DNA of 64,000 bases from Anaerotalea alkaliphila (GCF_010179735.1 NZ_JAAEEH010000006.1:34236-98235); one strand, 5' to 3'. Numbered from the stretch's first letter, positions 43,930 to 52,767 are shown. Program-made: numbers and translations. The notes: generated by a model not told the origin, from the sequence alone.

Positions 43930-44391
43930 ATGACGCAAGGGTTCAAGCCGTACAGCAGGAAATGCCACTACTACGAGACGGACCAGATGGGGGTGGTCCA
44001 CCACAGCAACCACATCCGTTGGCTGGAGGAGGCCAGGATCGACCATATGGACCAGATGGGCTTCCCCTACAAGAAGCTGGAGGAGCTGGGGGTCATCAGC
44101 CCGGTGCTGGAGGTGGACTGCAGGTATGAGGCCATGGTCCGTTTCGGGGACACGGTGTCCATATCCACCTGGGTGAAGGAGTTCACAGGCGTGAAATATT
44201 CCCTGGGTTATGAAATCGTCAATCTGGCCACAGGGGAGCGCTGCGCCGTGGCGAAAACGAAGCACTGCTACCTGGACAGGGAAGGAAGGCCGGTTTCGGT
44301 CAAGAAAACCGTTCCGGAGCTGCATGACAGGTTCATGGCCGCAATGGCCAGGGACGAAGTCCGGAAAAAAAGGGCATCCCCGGGGAGGTGA
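43930..44391 (+). CDS. Acyl-CoA thioesterase, YbgC/4-hydroxybenzoyl-CoA thioesterase family
   Basis: This 153-residue hot-dog-fold enzyme hydrolyses an acyl-CoA or acyl-ACP. The family motif YYETDQMGVVHHSNHIRWLEE at residues about 14-34 includes the catalytic Asp and the Tyr of the YbgC type. The substrate is not clear. GGGGGAGACG precedes the ATG. The small lipoprotein gene follows after 4 bases, so they share a transcript. Confidence 0.87.
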   Translation: MTQGFKPYSRKCHYYETDQMGVVHHSNHIRWLEEARIDHMDQMGFPYKKLEELGVISPVLEVDCRYEAMVRFGDTVSISTWVKEFTGVKYSLGYEIVNLATGERCAVAKTKHCYLDREGRPVSVKKTVPELHDRFMAAMARDEVRKKRASPGR

Positions 44392-44395
44392 TAAA

Positions 44396-44689
44396 ATGTT
44401 AGGAAGAAAAATGTTGCAGACGGCCCTGCTTGTCCTGCTCGTCCTGCTGCTGGCCGGTTGCGTTCCGGGGGACGGAAGGAACACCCTGGCGAATCCAGCG
44501 GGCTTCTTTTGGGGTGTGTGGCATGGCTGGCTGGCGCCGGTCTCGTTGATCATCGGCTTCTTCGACCGGTCCATCCGGGTCTACGAAGTGCACAACACCG
44601 GCTGGTTCTACGACCTGGGGTTCTATATGGCGGTGATCAGCGGCTTTGGCGGCGTGGGGATCTTCAGGAGCAGGAAGAAGAAGGACTGA
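44396..44689 (+). CDS. Small putative lipoprotein with two membrane segments
   Basis: This 97-residue protein has a Leu-rich signal ending in the lipobox LLAGC, then ANPAGFFWGVWHGWLAPVSL and a second hydrophobic stretch, ending with a basic RSRKKKD tail. The Trp-rich central motif recurs in many small membrane proteins of unknown function that I recognise by pattern only. It follows the thioesterase gene after 4 bases with a GGGGAGGTG site. Confidence 0.7.
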   Translation: MLGRKMLQTALLVLLVLLLAGCVPGDGRNTLANPAGFFWGVWHGWLAPVSLIIGFFDRSIRVYEVHNTGWFYDLGFYMAVISGFGGVGIFRSRKKKD

Positions 44690-44692
44690 CAG

Positions 44693-44731
44693 AAAAAGGG
44701 CATTCGGCGCTGATCGCCGAATGCCCTTTTT
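44693..44731. terminator. Bidirectional terminator between the lipoprotein gene and uxaA
   Basis: Perfect 17-bp arms starting AAAAAGGGCATTCGGCG with loop CTGAT; T tracts on both strands serve the two convergent transcripts. Confidence 0.92.
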
Positions 44732-44747
44732 CCTGTCGCACTGTTTC

Positions 44748-46253
44748 CTATAGGATGACCCCGTCCCTGAAGATGGAGATCTCCCGGTAGCCGTGGATTT
44801 CGTTCATGGTCTGCCTGCCCGAGGCGACCTCCAGGATCTGGTCGAAGAGGTCGTTTTCCGCCTCCTCGAAGGTCTTGCCCTCCAGCAGTTCCCCCGCATT
44901 GTAGTCGATCCAATGGGGTTTGCGGCGGTACAGGTCGCTGTTGGAGGAAATCTTGATGGTGGGCACGGGAGCGCCGAAGGGGTTCCCCCGCCCGGTGGTG
45001 AAGAGGATGATCTGGGCGCCGCTGGCCGTCAGGTTGGTGCAGGAGACCTGGTCGTTTCCGGAACCGTTCAGCAGATGCAGGCCCTGGGTGCGCAGCGGGT
45101 CCCCGTAATCCAGCACATCCACAACCGGCGCCAAGCCGCCTTTCTGGATGCAACCCAGGGATTTGTCCTCAAGGGAGGAGATGCCTCCCTTTTTGTTGCC
45201 GGGAGAGGGGTTCTCGTAGATGGTCTGGCCGTACTTCTTGAAATAGGCCTTGTAGTCGTTGATCAACCGGACCACCTTGTCGAAGACCTCCGGCGTCACC
45301 GCCCGGTCCATGAGCAGGGTCTCGGCCCCGAACATTTCAGGAACTTCCGTCAGTATGGAGCTTCCCCCCTGGCGGACCAGCTTGTCGGTGAGCCGTCCGC
45401 ACAGGGCGTTGGCGGTGATGCCGGAAAAAGCGTCGGAACCGCCACACTTGAAGCCCAGGACGAGCTTGGAGGCGGGGACCTTCTCCCGCTTCATGGTGGA
45501 GGCGCATTCCGCCAGCGCCTGGAGCTGCTCCAGGCCGGCTTCATACTCGTCGTCCACGTTCTGGGTGACCAGGAACCGGACCCGCTCCGGGTCGTATTCC
45601 CCAAGCACGGGCAGGAAGCTGTCCAGGTTGTTGTTCTCGCACCCCAGGCTCAGGACGAGAACGCCGGCGGCGTTGGGATGGTTGATGAGGCCTTTCAGGA
45701 TCTTCTGGGTGGTGGCGTGGTCGTCCCCCAGCTGGCTGCAGCCCATGTTGTGGGGGAAGGTGTGGAAGCCCTCCACCAGATGGCCCCAGCGCTTCTGGGC
45801 CTCTTCCACCATGCGGGTGGCGGTGGTGTTGACGCATCCCACCGTGGGGATGATCCAGATTTCGTTCCGGATGCCTACGGAACCGTTGGACCGGACATAG
45901 CCGTCGAAAAAACGGTCCGCATGGGCCTGGCTGAAGCGCCCGATCAGGTCCAGGTTGGGAGTGTAGGTATAGGTGAGCAGGTCCTGCAGGTTCGTCTTCA
46001 GGTTCTGGGTATGGACGTGCTCCCCTTGGAGGATGTCCGTGCTGGCATGCCCGATGGGCTGGCCGTACTTGAGGATGTCCCGGCCCGCAGGGATGTCCTG
46101 CAGGGCGAACTTGTGCCCTGCGGGGATGTCGGACAGGAGGGTCACCTCACCGACCTCCGTCTTGCAGACGGTTCCGGCCGGCAGGTCCTGGAGCGCCACG
46201 CCCACGGAGTCGGCGGGGTTGATGAGCAGGAAGAGGTTCTTTTCTTTTTCCAT
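44748..46253 (-). CDS. uxaA: Altronate dehydratase
   Basis: This enzyme dehydrates D-altronate to 2-keto-3-deoxy-D-gluconate. The 501 residues include the N-terminal SAF domain (VALQDLPAGTVC, ALQDIPAGRDILKYGQPIG) and the large catalytic domain with GYVRSNGSVGIRNEIWIIPTV-type motif, LGCENNNLDSF, FKCGGSDAFSGITANA and TTGRGNPFG. It starts 4 bases after the uxaB stop, so both are one operon. Confidence 0.94.
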   Translation of the reverse strand: MEKEKNLFLLINPADSVGVALQDLPAGTVCKTEVGEVTLLSDIPAGHKFALQDIPAGRDILKYGQPIGHASTDILQGEHVHTQNLKTNLQDLLTYTYTPNLDLIGRFSQAHADRFFDGYVRSNGSVGIRNEIWIIPTVGCVNTTATRMVEEAQKRWGHLVEGFHTFPHNMGCSQLGDDHATTQKILKGLINHPNAAGVLVLSLGCENNNLDSFLPVLGEYDPERVRFLVTQNVDDEYEAGLEQLQALAECASTMKREKVPASKLVLGFKCGGSDAFSGITANALCGRLTDKLVRQGGSSILTEVPEMFGAETLLMDRAVTPEVFDKVVRLINDYKAYFKKYGQTIYENPSPGNKKGGISSLEDKSLGCIQKGGLAPVVDVLDYGDPLRTQGLHLLNGSGNDQVSCTNLTASGAQIILFTTGRGNPFGAPVPTIKISSNSDLYRRKPHWIDYNAGELLEGKTFEEAENDLFDQILEVASGRQTMNEIHGYREISIFRDGVIL

Positions 46254-46257
46254 GGAA

Positions 46258-47736
46258 TCAGGCCTCCTGGTCCAATGTCGCGATGACGGATGCTACGGGC
46301 ATGGACTCCAGTTTCCGGACATATCCGGCAACCTTCGCCGTCAGTCCAGGGAGGAGGTTCAGGTCCTGTCCTCCCCAGAATGCGGGGTTCCCCAGGGTCT
46401 GTTCCACCAGGGCGTCGATTTCCAGGTTAACCCAGCCGCTGGCGAAGAACTCCAGTACGGAGGCGTCGTCCCGGATGGGATAGGCCGTGCCGTCCCCACG
46501 GCGGCCGCTGCAGGCCCCGTCGGTCAGGGTGCCCTTGTAGAAATGGATCAGCGCCGCCAAAGCGAAGGAAAGATGGGACGGGGGAGTCCCCTTGCGCTTG
46601 GCGTATTCCGTCAGGGAAGGCAGGCAGCGGGCATGGAATTTGGAACAGGAGTTCAAGGAAATGTCCAGCAGCCGATGGTGGATGTAGGGGTTGGCGAAAC
46701 GCTCCTTGACCGCGCCTGCGAAATCCACAAGCTCTTCGTTGGGCATGTCCAGGGTCGGTATGATTTCGTCGAAAATGGTCTCGTCCAGGAATCCGGCGAA
46801 GACCGGGTCTTCGATGAAGTCGCGGACGGTCTCGTGGCCGGCAAGGTAGGCCGCAAGGACCGTGGAGGTGTGGGCGCCGTTCAGGATCCGGACCTTCCTT
46901 TTCTTGTAGGGGGAAGCGTCTTCCGTCCACAGGACGTTGGCCTCGTTCTTGTGGATGGGAAGGATGTCGGCCCAATCCTGGGCGCCTTCGATGACCCACA
47001 GGTTGAAAAGTTCGGAAGTCACGATGAGCTGGTCCTTGTAGCCCAACTTCCCTTCGAAATACGCCACCTGGTCCTTCGGATATCCGGTCACAATCCGGTC
47101 AACCAGGGTGTTGGTGAATTTGTTTGCGGTTTCCACCCAGTCGATGAAGGCCTGGCCCAGATTCCATTCCCGGGCATACTGGAGCACGATGCGCTTCAAT
47201 GCGGTCCCGTTGTTGTCGATCAGCTCCACAGGAAGGAACAGGAGCCCCTTGTCCGCCGCACCGTCGAAGGCCTTGTAGCGCTCGAAGAGGAGGGCGGTGA
47301 CTTTGGCGGGGAAGGAGGAGGGAGGGGTGTCCTCCAGACGGTCGTCCGGCTGATGGGTGATGCCTGCCTCTGTGGTGTTGGAGAGGACAACCTCCAGATG
47401 GGGGCTGCGGGCAACTTCCAGCAATGCCTGGTAATCCTCGTAGGGATTGATGCAGCGGGAGACGGAAGTGACCAACCTGGTTTTTTCCACCGGATTACCG
47501 TTCTCCAGTCCTCGCATGGCCAAGGTGTACATGCCGTCCTGCCGGTTCACCAGGTCGCAGAGGCCTTGGGGGACGGGCTGGCAGATGACGATGCTGCCCT
47601 GGTAATCTCCGTTTTCGTTGGCGTTGTCCACCATCCAGTCGGCGAAGGCCCGGAGGAAGTTGCCTTCCCCGAATTGAAGGATCTTCTCGGGATAGTTTCC
47701 ATAGGATTTCTTAACGGTCTCTTGAATCGATAGCAT
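46258..47736 (-). CDS. uxaB: Tagaturonate reductase (altronate oxidoreductase)
   Basis: This NADH-dependent enzyme reduces D-tagaturonate to D-altronate. The 492-residue protein belongs to the mannitol dehydrogenase-like group: ILQFGEGNFLRAFADWMVD at the start is the nucleotide-binding region, and KVRILNGAHTSTVLAAYLAG with the catalytic Lys/His region is typical for UxaB. ATG at 47736 has GGAGGT 9 bases before it (TTG at 47739 is also possible). Operator-like palindromes lie upstream at 47812-47838. Confidence 0.93.
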   Translation of the reverse strand: MLSIQETVKKSYGNYPEKILQFGEGNFLRAFADWMVDNANENGDYQGSIVICQPVPQGLCDLVNRQDGMYTLAMRGLENGNPVEKTRLVTSVSRCINPYEDYQALLEVARSPHLEVVLSNTTEAGITHQPDDRLEDTPPSSFPAKVTALLFERYKAFDGAADKGLLFLPVELIDNNGTALKRIVLQYAREWNLGQAFIDWVETANKFTNTLVDRIVTGYPKDQVAYFEGKLGYKDQLIVTSELFNLWVIEGAQDWADILPIHKNEANVLWTEDASPYKKRKVRILNGAHTSTVLAAYLAGHETVRDFIEDPVFAGFLDETIFDEIIPTLDMPNEELVDFAGAVKERFANPYIHHRLLDISLNSCSKFHARCLPSLTEYAKRKGTPPSHLSFALAALIHFYKGTLTDGACSGRRGDGTAYPIRDDASVLEFFASGWVNLEIDALVEQTLGNPAFWGGQDLNLLPGLTAKVAGYVRKLESMPVASVIATLDQEA

Positions 47737-47811
47737 CAATGGTTTACCTCCATGGTTTGATGTTTTGCCGTAGGGTTACGGCAGGTGCTTTTGCTCTAAG
47801 CTGATTATACA

Positions 47812-47838
47812 CAAAGTATACATTGTTGTATACAACAA
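47812..47838. promoter_or_regulatory. Tandem GntR-type operators upstream of uxaBA
   Basis: Perfect 16-bp palindrome TTGTTGTATACAACAA (47823-47838) next to a near-palindrome CAAAGTATACATTG (47812-47825); centres are 12 bases apart. A minus-strand TATAAT lies at 47809-47804, so the sites cover the -35 region. Confidence 0.75.
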
Positions 47839-47860
47839 AATTGAAAAAAGCAAATTCCCG

Positions 47861-48526
47861 CTAAATGGAATAATTGCTTTTCATCAGCACCTGGAAGGCG
47901 GCGTCCTTTGCGGCGACCAGATGCTGCCGTAGGACTTCCGCCGCCTGGGTGTAATTCCGTTTGAGGATTTCGTTGTGGAGACGGATGTGTTCCTTCTGGG
48001 TTTCCATCAGCCGCTCGGGCAGCTGGTTGCCGCTGAGGATCCGCAGGCGCAGGTTGTGGTCGTAGATGTTCTGGTAGCATTGGATCAGGTACTTGTTCTC
48101 GCAAAGGTTGACCAGGATCCGGTGGTACTCGTCGTCCAGCCCGTAGAAGCGGCTGACGTCTTCGGGAGCGCAGGACTCCTTGTCCACGTGCAATCCGTCG
48201 ATGAGCTTCTGCATCCGGTCCAGCAGCTCCGGGGTGATGCGTGTCCCGTAATTGGCCAGGATGTAGGGTTCCAGGAGGATGCGGGTTTCATAGATGGTGT
48301 TGATTTCGTTGATGGTCACAGGGGCCACCATGACCCCTTTCTTCGGAATGATGGTCAACAGGTTCTCCTGCTCCAGCCGGCTCAAGGCATCCCGGACCGG
48401 CGTTCGGCTGGCGTTGATTTCCTTGCAGAGGAACTCCTCGTTGATGAACATGTTCGGGGCATACTCGCAGCTGAGGATTTTGGACTTGATCAGGGTGTAT
48501 GCTTGCTGTTTCAGACTTGGGGCCAT
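47861..48526 (-). CDS. GntR family regulator (FCD subfamily), probable aldonate repressor
   Basis: This 221-residue regulator has the GntR winged helix (INEEFLCKEINASRTPVRDALSRLEQENLL) and an FCD ligand domain with the expected Asp and His positions (DDEYHRILVNLCENKYLIQC). It lies between the divergent uxaBA and dehydrogenase-TRAP arms. Matching GTATAC palindromes stand before uxaB, before this gene and before the dehydrogenase gene, so it probably represses all three and itself. ATG at 48526 is chosen; GTG at 48535 is possible. Confidence 0.87.
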   Translation of the reverse strand: MAPSLKQQAYTLIKSKILSCEYAPNMFINEEFLCKEINASRTPVRDALSRLEQENLLTIIPKKGVMVAPVTINEINTIYETRILLEPYILANYGTRITPELLDRMQKLIDGLHVDKESCAPEDVSRFYGLDDEYHRILVNLCENKYLIQCYQNIYDHNLRLRILSGNQLPERLMETQKEHIRLHNEILKRNYTQAAEVLRQHLVAAKDAAFQVLMKSNYSI

Positions 48527-48584
48527 GGTCCACACTTCTTTCTTGTTTAGGATAGAGGGTCGATTGTTGAAAACAATGATAGCA

Positions 48585-48600
48585 CAAATGTATACATTTG
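48585..48600. promoter_or_regulatory. GntR-type operator upstream of its own gene
   Basis: Perfect 16-bp palindrome CAAATGTATACATTTG, just upstream of a minus-strand -10-like TATCAT, with a second inverted repeat ATTGTT...AACAAT at 48563-48577. Confidence 0.7.
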
Positions 48601-48701
48601 GAAAGTGGTGGAATCAACTTGTTTGTTGGGGAAGCAACCATAAAAAACGACAATATGTCCGATGAAAAAAAGGAAATGATGTAAAAAATGTCAAAACCCT
48701 A

Positions 48702-48730
48702 TTGACAATGGAGGCGAGTGGAATTAATAT
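48702..48730 (+). promoter_or_regulatory. Promoter of the dehydrogenase-TRAP operon
   Basis: Perfect TTGACA (48702-48707), 17 bases, TAATAT (48725-48730). Confidence 0.78.
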
Positions 48731-48737
48731 GGTAGCA

Positions 48738-48753
48738 GTGATGTATACAACAC
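48738..48753. promoter_or_regulatory. GntR-type operator at the start of the dehydrogenase-TRAP transcript
   Basis: GTGATGTATACAACAC is a 16-bp palindrome with one mismatched pair and the same TGTATACA core as the other two sites. It starts 8 bases after the -10 box, a blocking position. Confidence 0.7.
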
Positions 48754-48809
48754 AGGACACAAGATAAGGATGCTGGTCAGCCAGCGATGCTGTTTGGAGG
48801 TATGAAGAA

Positions 48810-49826
48810 ATGAAATCAATCGTAATCGACCAGCCGGGTTCGGTCCGGATCCAGGAAGTGGAGATGCCCAAACCCGGAAAAGGGGAAGCCCTGCTGCGCA
48901 TCCTCTACGGGGGAATCTGCGGAAGCGATTTGGGGACCTACCGGGGAACCTTCGCCTATGTTTCCTATCCAAGGGTGCCCGGGCACGAATTCTCCGCAGA
49001 GATTGTGGAAATAGAACCGAACGACCGCAACCTGGAAAAGGGCATGGTGGTGACCTGCAATCCCTATTTCAACTGCGGAACCTGCTATCCTTGCCGGAAG
49101 GGGCATGTGAACTGCTGTACGACCAACCAGACCATGGGCGTGCAGAGGGAAGGGGCCTTCTCCGAATACATCACCATGCCCATCGAGAGGATTTACGACG
49201 GGAAAGGGCTTCCGGCAGTAACATTGGCCTTGATTGAACCCTTCTGCATCAGTTATCATGGAGTCTCCAGGGCGAATGTGGAAAAAGGGGACCGGGTTCT
49301 GGTGATCGGTGCCGGTACCATCGGCGCATTCGCCGCCATTGCGGCCAAGCAAACGGGTGCGAAGGTCTACATGAGCGACATCGCCCGGGAGAAGCTGGAG
49401 TATGCGAAGCGCTTCGGCATCGACGGGGTTTTGCTGAACGACAGTCCCGCCCACTTCGAGGAGCAGGTGCAGCAGATCACCGACGGCGGCGGATTCGACG
49501 TGGTCATCGAGGCGGTGGGATTGCCGGGGACCTTCCAGAACAGCATCGACGCCGCAGCTTTCGGAGGGCGGGTCGTCCTGATCGGTGTGGGCAAATCCAA
49601 CCTGGACTTCAATTTCACGATGATCCAAAAGAAGGAATTGAACGTGTTCGGATCCAGGAACGCGCTGAAGAAGGACTTCGAGGAGCTGATCGAAATTGTG
49701 CGCTCGGGAAAAATAAACATCGAGCAGGTCGTAACCAACACCTACAAGATGCAGGATGCTCCAAAGGCCTTTGAGGATTTCGACAAGAACGCCGCTTCCA
49801 TGCTGAAGGTCATGCTGGAATTCTAA
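48810..49826 (+). CDS. Zinc-dependent alcohol dehydrogenase, LgoD-like (L-galactonate/L-gulonate 5-dehydrogenase type)
   Basis: This 338-residue medium-chain dehydrogenase likely oxidises an aldonate to a keto-uronate using NAD. It has the zinc-site sequences GGICGSDLGTY and PGHEF, the structural-zinc cysteines of NCGTCYPCRKGHVNCC, and the NAD loop VIGAGTIGAFAA. GVQREGAFSEY, ALIEPFCISYHGV and GSRNALKKDFEEL resemble E. coli YjjN/LgoD, which makes tagaturonate from L-galactonate. That product is exactly what the divergent UxaB uses. The substrate is inferred from context. Confidence 0.85.
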   Translation: MKSIVIDQPGSVRIQEVEMPKPGKGEALLRILYGGICGSDLGTYRGTFAYVSYPRVPGHEFSAEIVEIEPNDRNLEKGMVVTCNPYFNCGTCYPCRKGHVNCCTTNQTMGVQREGAFSEYITMPIERIYDGKGLPAVTLALIEPFCISYHGVSRANVEKGDRVLVIGAGTIGAFAAIAAKQTGAKVYMSDIAREKLEYAKRFGIDGVLLNDSPAHFEEQVQQITDGGGFDVVIEAVGLPGTFQNSIDAAAFGGRVVLIGVGKSNLDFNFTMIQKKELNVFGSRNALKKDFEELIEIVRSGKINIEQVVTNTYKMQDAPKAFEDFDKNAASMLKVMLEF

Positions 49827-49891
49827 AGGATACGAAATGGAAGCATCCATTTTAGTATAGAGTCAAAACAAAAAAAGAGGAGGATTTAGAA

Positions 49892-50947
49892 ATGAAGAGA
49901 TTGATTGCATTGGCTGCAACCCTGGCGCTGGTGGTCGGATTGACAGCATGTGGACAAAAGGCTCCGGAAACAGGCGCAAATGGAGCGGCAGGAACGAATG
50001 GAGCAGAGGCGCCTGCGGCGCAGGTCAAGGTGCAGATTGGATTCGAGAATTCCATCTCCGAACCCGTAGGTCAGGCGCTGGTCAAATGGCAGGAACTTGT
50101 TGCGGAAAAAGGGGACGGATCCATGGTCATCGAGCTCTTTCCCGACAGCCAGCTGGGAAGCAAGAGCGAACTGATCGATTCCATGCTGCTGGGTGAGCCG
50201 ATCGTCACTCTGGCGGATGGAGCCTTCTATGCCGACTACGGTGTGCCGGATATGGGAATACTGTTCGGCCCCTTCCTGTTCGACAGCTGGGATGAGTGCT
50301 GGGAACTGGTCGAAAGCGAATGGTATGCGGAGCAGAGCGGTCTTCTGGAAGAAAAGGGGCTGAAACTGTTGGCTTCCAACTGGAAGTACGGCGAGCGTCA
50401 CACCATCACCAAGACCCTTGTGGAATCCCCTGAGGACCTGAAGGGGCTTAAAATCCGTGTGCCCAGCAACCAGATCCAGACGGAAGGCTTCAACGCCCTG
50501 GGAGCCACAGCGACCGGAATGGCGTTGAACGACGTCTACCAGGCCCTCCAGACGGGAACCATCGACGGCGCGGAAAACCCGCTGGCGACACTCTACGGCC
50601 GCAAGCACCACGAAGTGGCCACCTACCTCCTGCTGGACGGTCATGTCAAGAACTTCACCACCTGGGTTACGGGCACCATGTTCTTCGACAGCCTGACGCC
50701 GGAACAGCAGGAACTGCTGGTTTCCACCGGAGAAGAGGCCGGATTCCACAACAACGACCTGGTGGACGCGTCCACGGAAGAATACCTGCAGATGATGATC
50801 GACGAGGGCGTAACCGTAACCGAAGTGAGCCCGGAGAACCTGGAGAAATTCAAGGCCGCATCCGCATCCTTCTATGAGAAGGGAAGCAGCTTCGGTTGGT
50901 CCGAGAACCTGTACGAGACGGTGAAAGCGGCCATGGGTTCCAAATAA
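49892..50947 (+). CDS. TRAP transporter solute-binding protein (DctP family), aldonate locus
   Basis: This 351-residue extracellular binding protein has a lipobox LTAC after a short signal peptide and an Ala/Gly-rich linker. The mature DctP fold carries the acid-binding region EDLKGLKIRVPSNQIQTEGFNALGATA and the following ALQTGTIDGAENP. It is probably the receptor for the aldonate used by the LgoD-like enzyme. AGGAGGATTT precedes the start. Confidence 0.92.
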   Translation: MKRLIALAATLALVVGLTACGQKAPETGANGAAGTNGAEAPAAQVKVQIGFENSISEPVGQALVKWQELVAEKGDGSMVIELFPDSQLGSKSELIDSMLLGEPIVTLADGAFYADYGVPDMGILFGPFLFDSWDECWELVESEWYAEQSGLLEEKGLKLLASNWKYGERHTITKTLVESPEDLKGLKIRVPSNQIQTEGFNALGATATGMALNDVYQALQTGTIDGAENPLATLYGRKHHEVATYLLLDGHVKNFTTWVTGTMFFDSLTPEQQELLVSTGEEAGFHNNDLVDASTEEYLQMMIDEGVTVTEVSPENLEKFKAASASFYEKGSSFGWSENLYETVKAAMGSK

Positions 50948-50980
50948 TCCCAGCCTCTGTGAAAGATATGGTGAAGACTG

Positions 50981-51484
50981 TTGGAAAGTAAGAATAGGGT
51001 ACTTGTTGTCTTGAGGAATCTGGACCTTGTTGTCGGAGGCATTGCCCTGGCGGCACTGGTGGTCCTGACATTCTCCGGAGTGATCATGCGCTACGCGTTC
51101 TCCCAGCCGTTCACATGGCTGGAGGAGGTCCAGCTGTGGTGCATGGTGTGGATCGTCTACATAACCGCCGGCGCCGCATTCAGGACCGGCAGCCACGTGG
51201 CCATCGAAATGGTTGTGGACATGTTTCCTGTCAAGCTGCAGAAGGTGATGGAGGTCCTGATTTCCATTGTGGTGGTCGTGGTCATCGCCTATCTGTTTGT
51301 GCAAAGCGTAGGGTTCGTAAACCTCTTCCTTATGAATGGAAGGACAACGAACATGTTGAGCGTCCCCTTCGCCCTGATTTACGGAATCGTGCCGATTTCA
51401 GCGATTTCCATGCTGTTCAATTTTTTCTATGCGGCCTGGCATGAATACAAGAGGCTCGGAACGAAAAGGGAGGTGGGAGAATGA
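50981..51484 (+). CDS. TRAP transporter small membrane subunit (DctQ family), aldonate locus
   Basis: This 167-residue protein has four helices and the DctQ signs VIMRYAFSQPFTWLEEVQLW and GAAFRTGSHVAIEMV. The TTG start at 50981 has only a weak ribosome site. It overlaps the DctM gene by 4 bases (ATGA). Confidence 0.88.
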   Translation: MESKNRVLVVLRNLDLVVGGIALAALVVLTFSGVIMRYAFSQPFTWLEEVQLWCMVWIVYITAGAAFRTGSHVAIEMVVDMFPVKLQKVMEVLISIVVVVVIAYLFVQSVGFVNLFLMNGRTTNMLSVPFALIYGIVPISAISMLFNFFYAAWHEYKRLGTKREVGE

Positions 51485-52767
51485 ATGAAGTGGTATTGCT
51501 GTCGGCAGTCGTGCTGCTTGTCCTGCTCTTCCTGAAAGTGCCGGTGTTCATATCCATCCTGGGAGGATCCATCCTCTACTTCGTGTTGACGCCGGGAACC
51601 AATCCGATCGTGTTCGCGCAGCAGGCGGTGGGGGGCAGCGAGAAGATTTCCCTGCTGGCCATCCCCTTCTTCGTTGGGGCGGGCGTCCTGATGAACTACA
51701 CGGGCGTGACGAAAAGGATCATGGACTTCACGGAAGTGCTCACGGGAAGGATGAGCGGCGGACTGGCCCAGGTCAATGTGCTGCTCTCCGCCCTGATGGG
51801 CGGTCTCTCCGGTTCCAACATCGCCGATGCGGCCATGCAGTCCAAGATGATCGTGCCGGCCATGGAGCAGAAGGGATTCTCGAAATCCTTCGCATCGGTG
51901 GTTACGGCCACTTCCTCCATGATCACCCCCCTGATCCCTCCGGGAATAGCCATGATCATCTATGGGAGCATCGCCAACGTCTCCATCGGAAAGCTTTTCA
52001 TCTCCGGGGTGGGGATCGGCACACTGCTGACGGTGTCCCTGATGGTCCTGGTGTGGGTAATTTCCAAGAAGCGCGGCTATCTGCCCATCCGGACCGGGAA
52101 GCTGGACCGGCACCAGGTGATCAAGGCCACCCGGCCTGCGTTGCTCCCGATGCTGCTGCCCGTCATCATCATCGGGGGAATCCGTCTGGGGGTCTTCACC
52201 GCAACGGAAGCGGGCTCGGTGGCAATCCTGTACGCCCTGTTCCTGGGGATCATGTACAAGGAGCTGCGGATGAAGGATTTCATCCAGTCGATCAAGGAAA
52301 CGCTGACAACGACCTCCTCCATCATGCTGATAGTGGCGGCCGCGACGGTGTTCTCCTGGATCCTGACGAAGGAAAGGATTCCCCAGCAGCTGACGGAGTG
52401 GATTGTGGGAACGGTCAGCAACAAGTATGTGTTCCTTCTAATCGTGAACGTCTTCCTGCTGGTAGTGGGCATGTTCATCGAAGGGAATGCGTCCATGATC
52501 ATCCTGGTTCCCCTATTGGCGCCCATCGCCCGGGAATTCGGCATCAACGAAATCCACTTCGCCATGACCTACATCTTCAACAACGCCATCGGTGCGATTT
52601 CGCCCCCCATGGGGACGCTGATGTTCGTCACCTGCGGCATCACCAAATGCAAGACCAAGGACTTCATCAGGGAAGCGGTTCCCTTCTACCTGCTTCTGCT
52701 GATCGTGATGCTGCTGATCACCTACGTGCCGTTCTTTTCCACGGTGCTGGTGGACCTGCTCTACTAG
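51481..52767 (+). CDS. TRAP transporter large membrane subunit (DctM family), aldonate locus
   Basis: This 428-residue membrane subunit forms the sodium-coupled transport path. It has about 12 helices, the AIPFFVGAGVLMNYTGVTKR and GGLSGSNIADAAM regions, and the repeat copy with FIEGNASMIILVPLLAPIA and GAISPPMGTLMFVTCGI. A strong terminator follows. It completes a DctPQM importer with the two genes before it. Confidence 0.94.
   Translation: MNEVVLLSAVVLLVLLFLKVPVFISILGGSILYFVLTPGTNPIVFAQQAVGGSEKISLLAIPFFVGAGVLMNYTGVTKRIMDFTEVLTGRMSGGLAQVNVLLSALMGGLSGSNIADAAMQSKMIVPAMEQKGFSKSFASVVTATSSMITPLIPPGIAMIIYGSIANVSIGKLFISGVGIGTLLTVSLMVLVWVISKKRGYLPIRTGKLDRHQVIKATRPALLPMLLPVIIIGGIRLGVFTATEAGSVAILYALFLGIMYKELRMKDFIQSIKETLTTTSSIMLIVAAATVFSWILTKERIPQQLTEWIVGTVSNKYVFLLIVNVFLLVVGMFIEGNASMIILVPLLAPIAREFGINEIHFAMTYIFNNAIGAISPPMGTLMFVTCGITKCKTKDFIREAVPFYLLLLIVMLLITYVPFFSTVLVDLLY

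Noticed and set aside
44793..46286. Long plus-strand open frames opposite uxaA and uxaB (also 45973-47733)
   Set aside because: UxaA and UxaB are full-length with conserved motifs on the minus strand; the opposite frames are low-information shadows.
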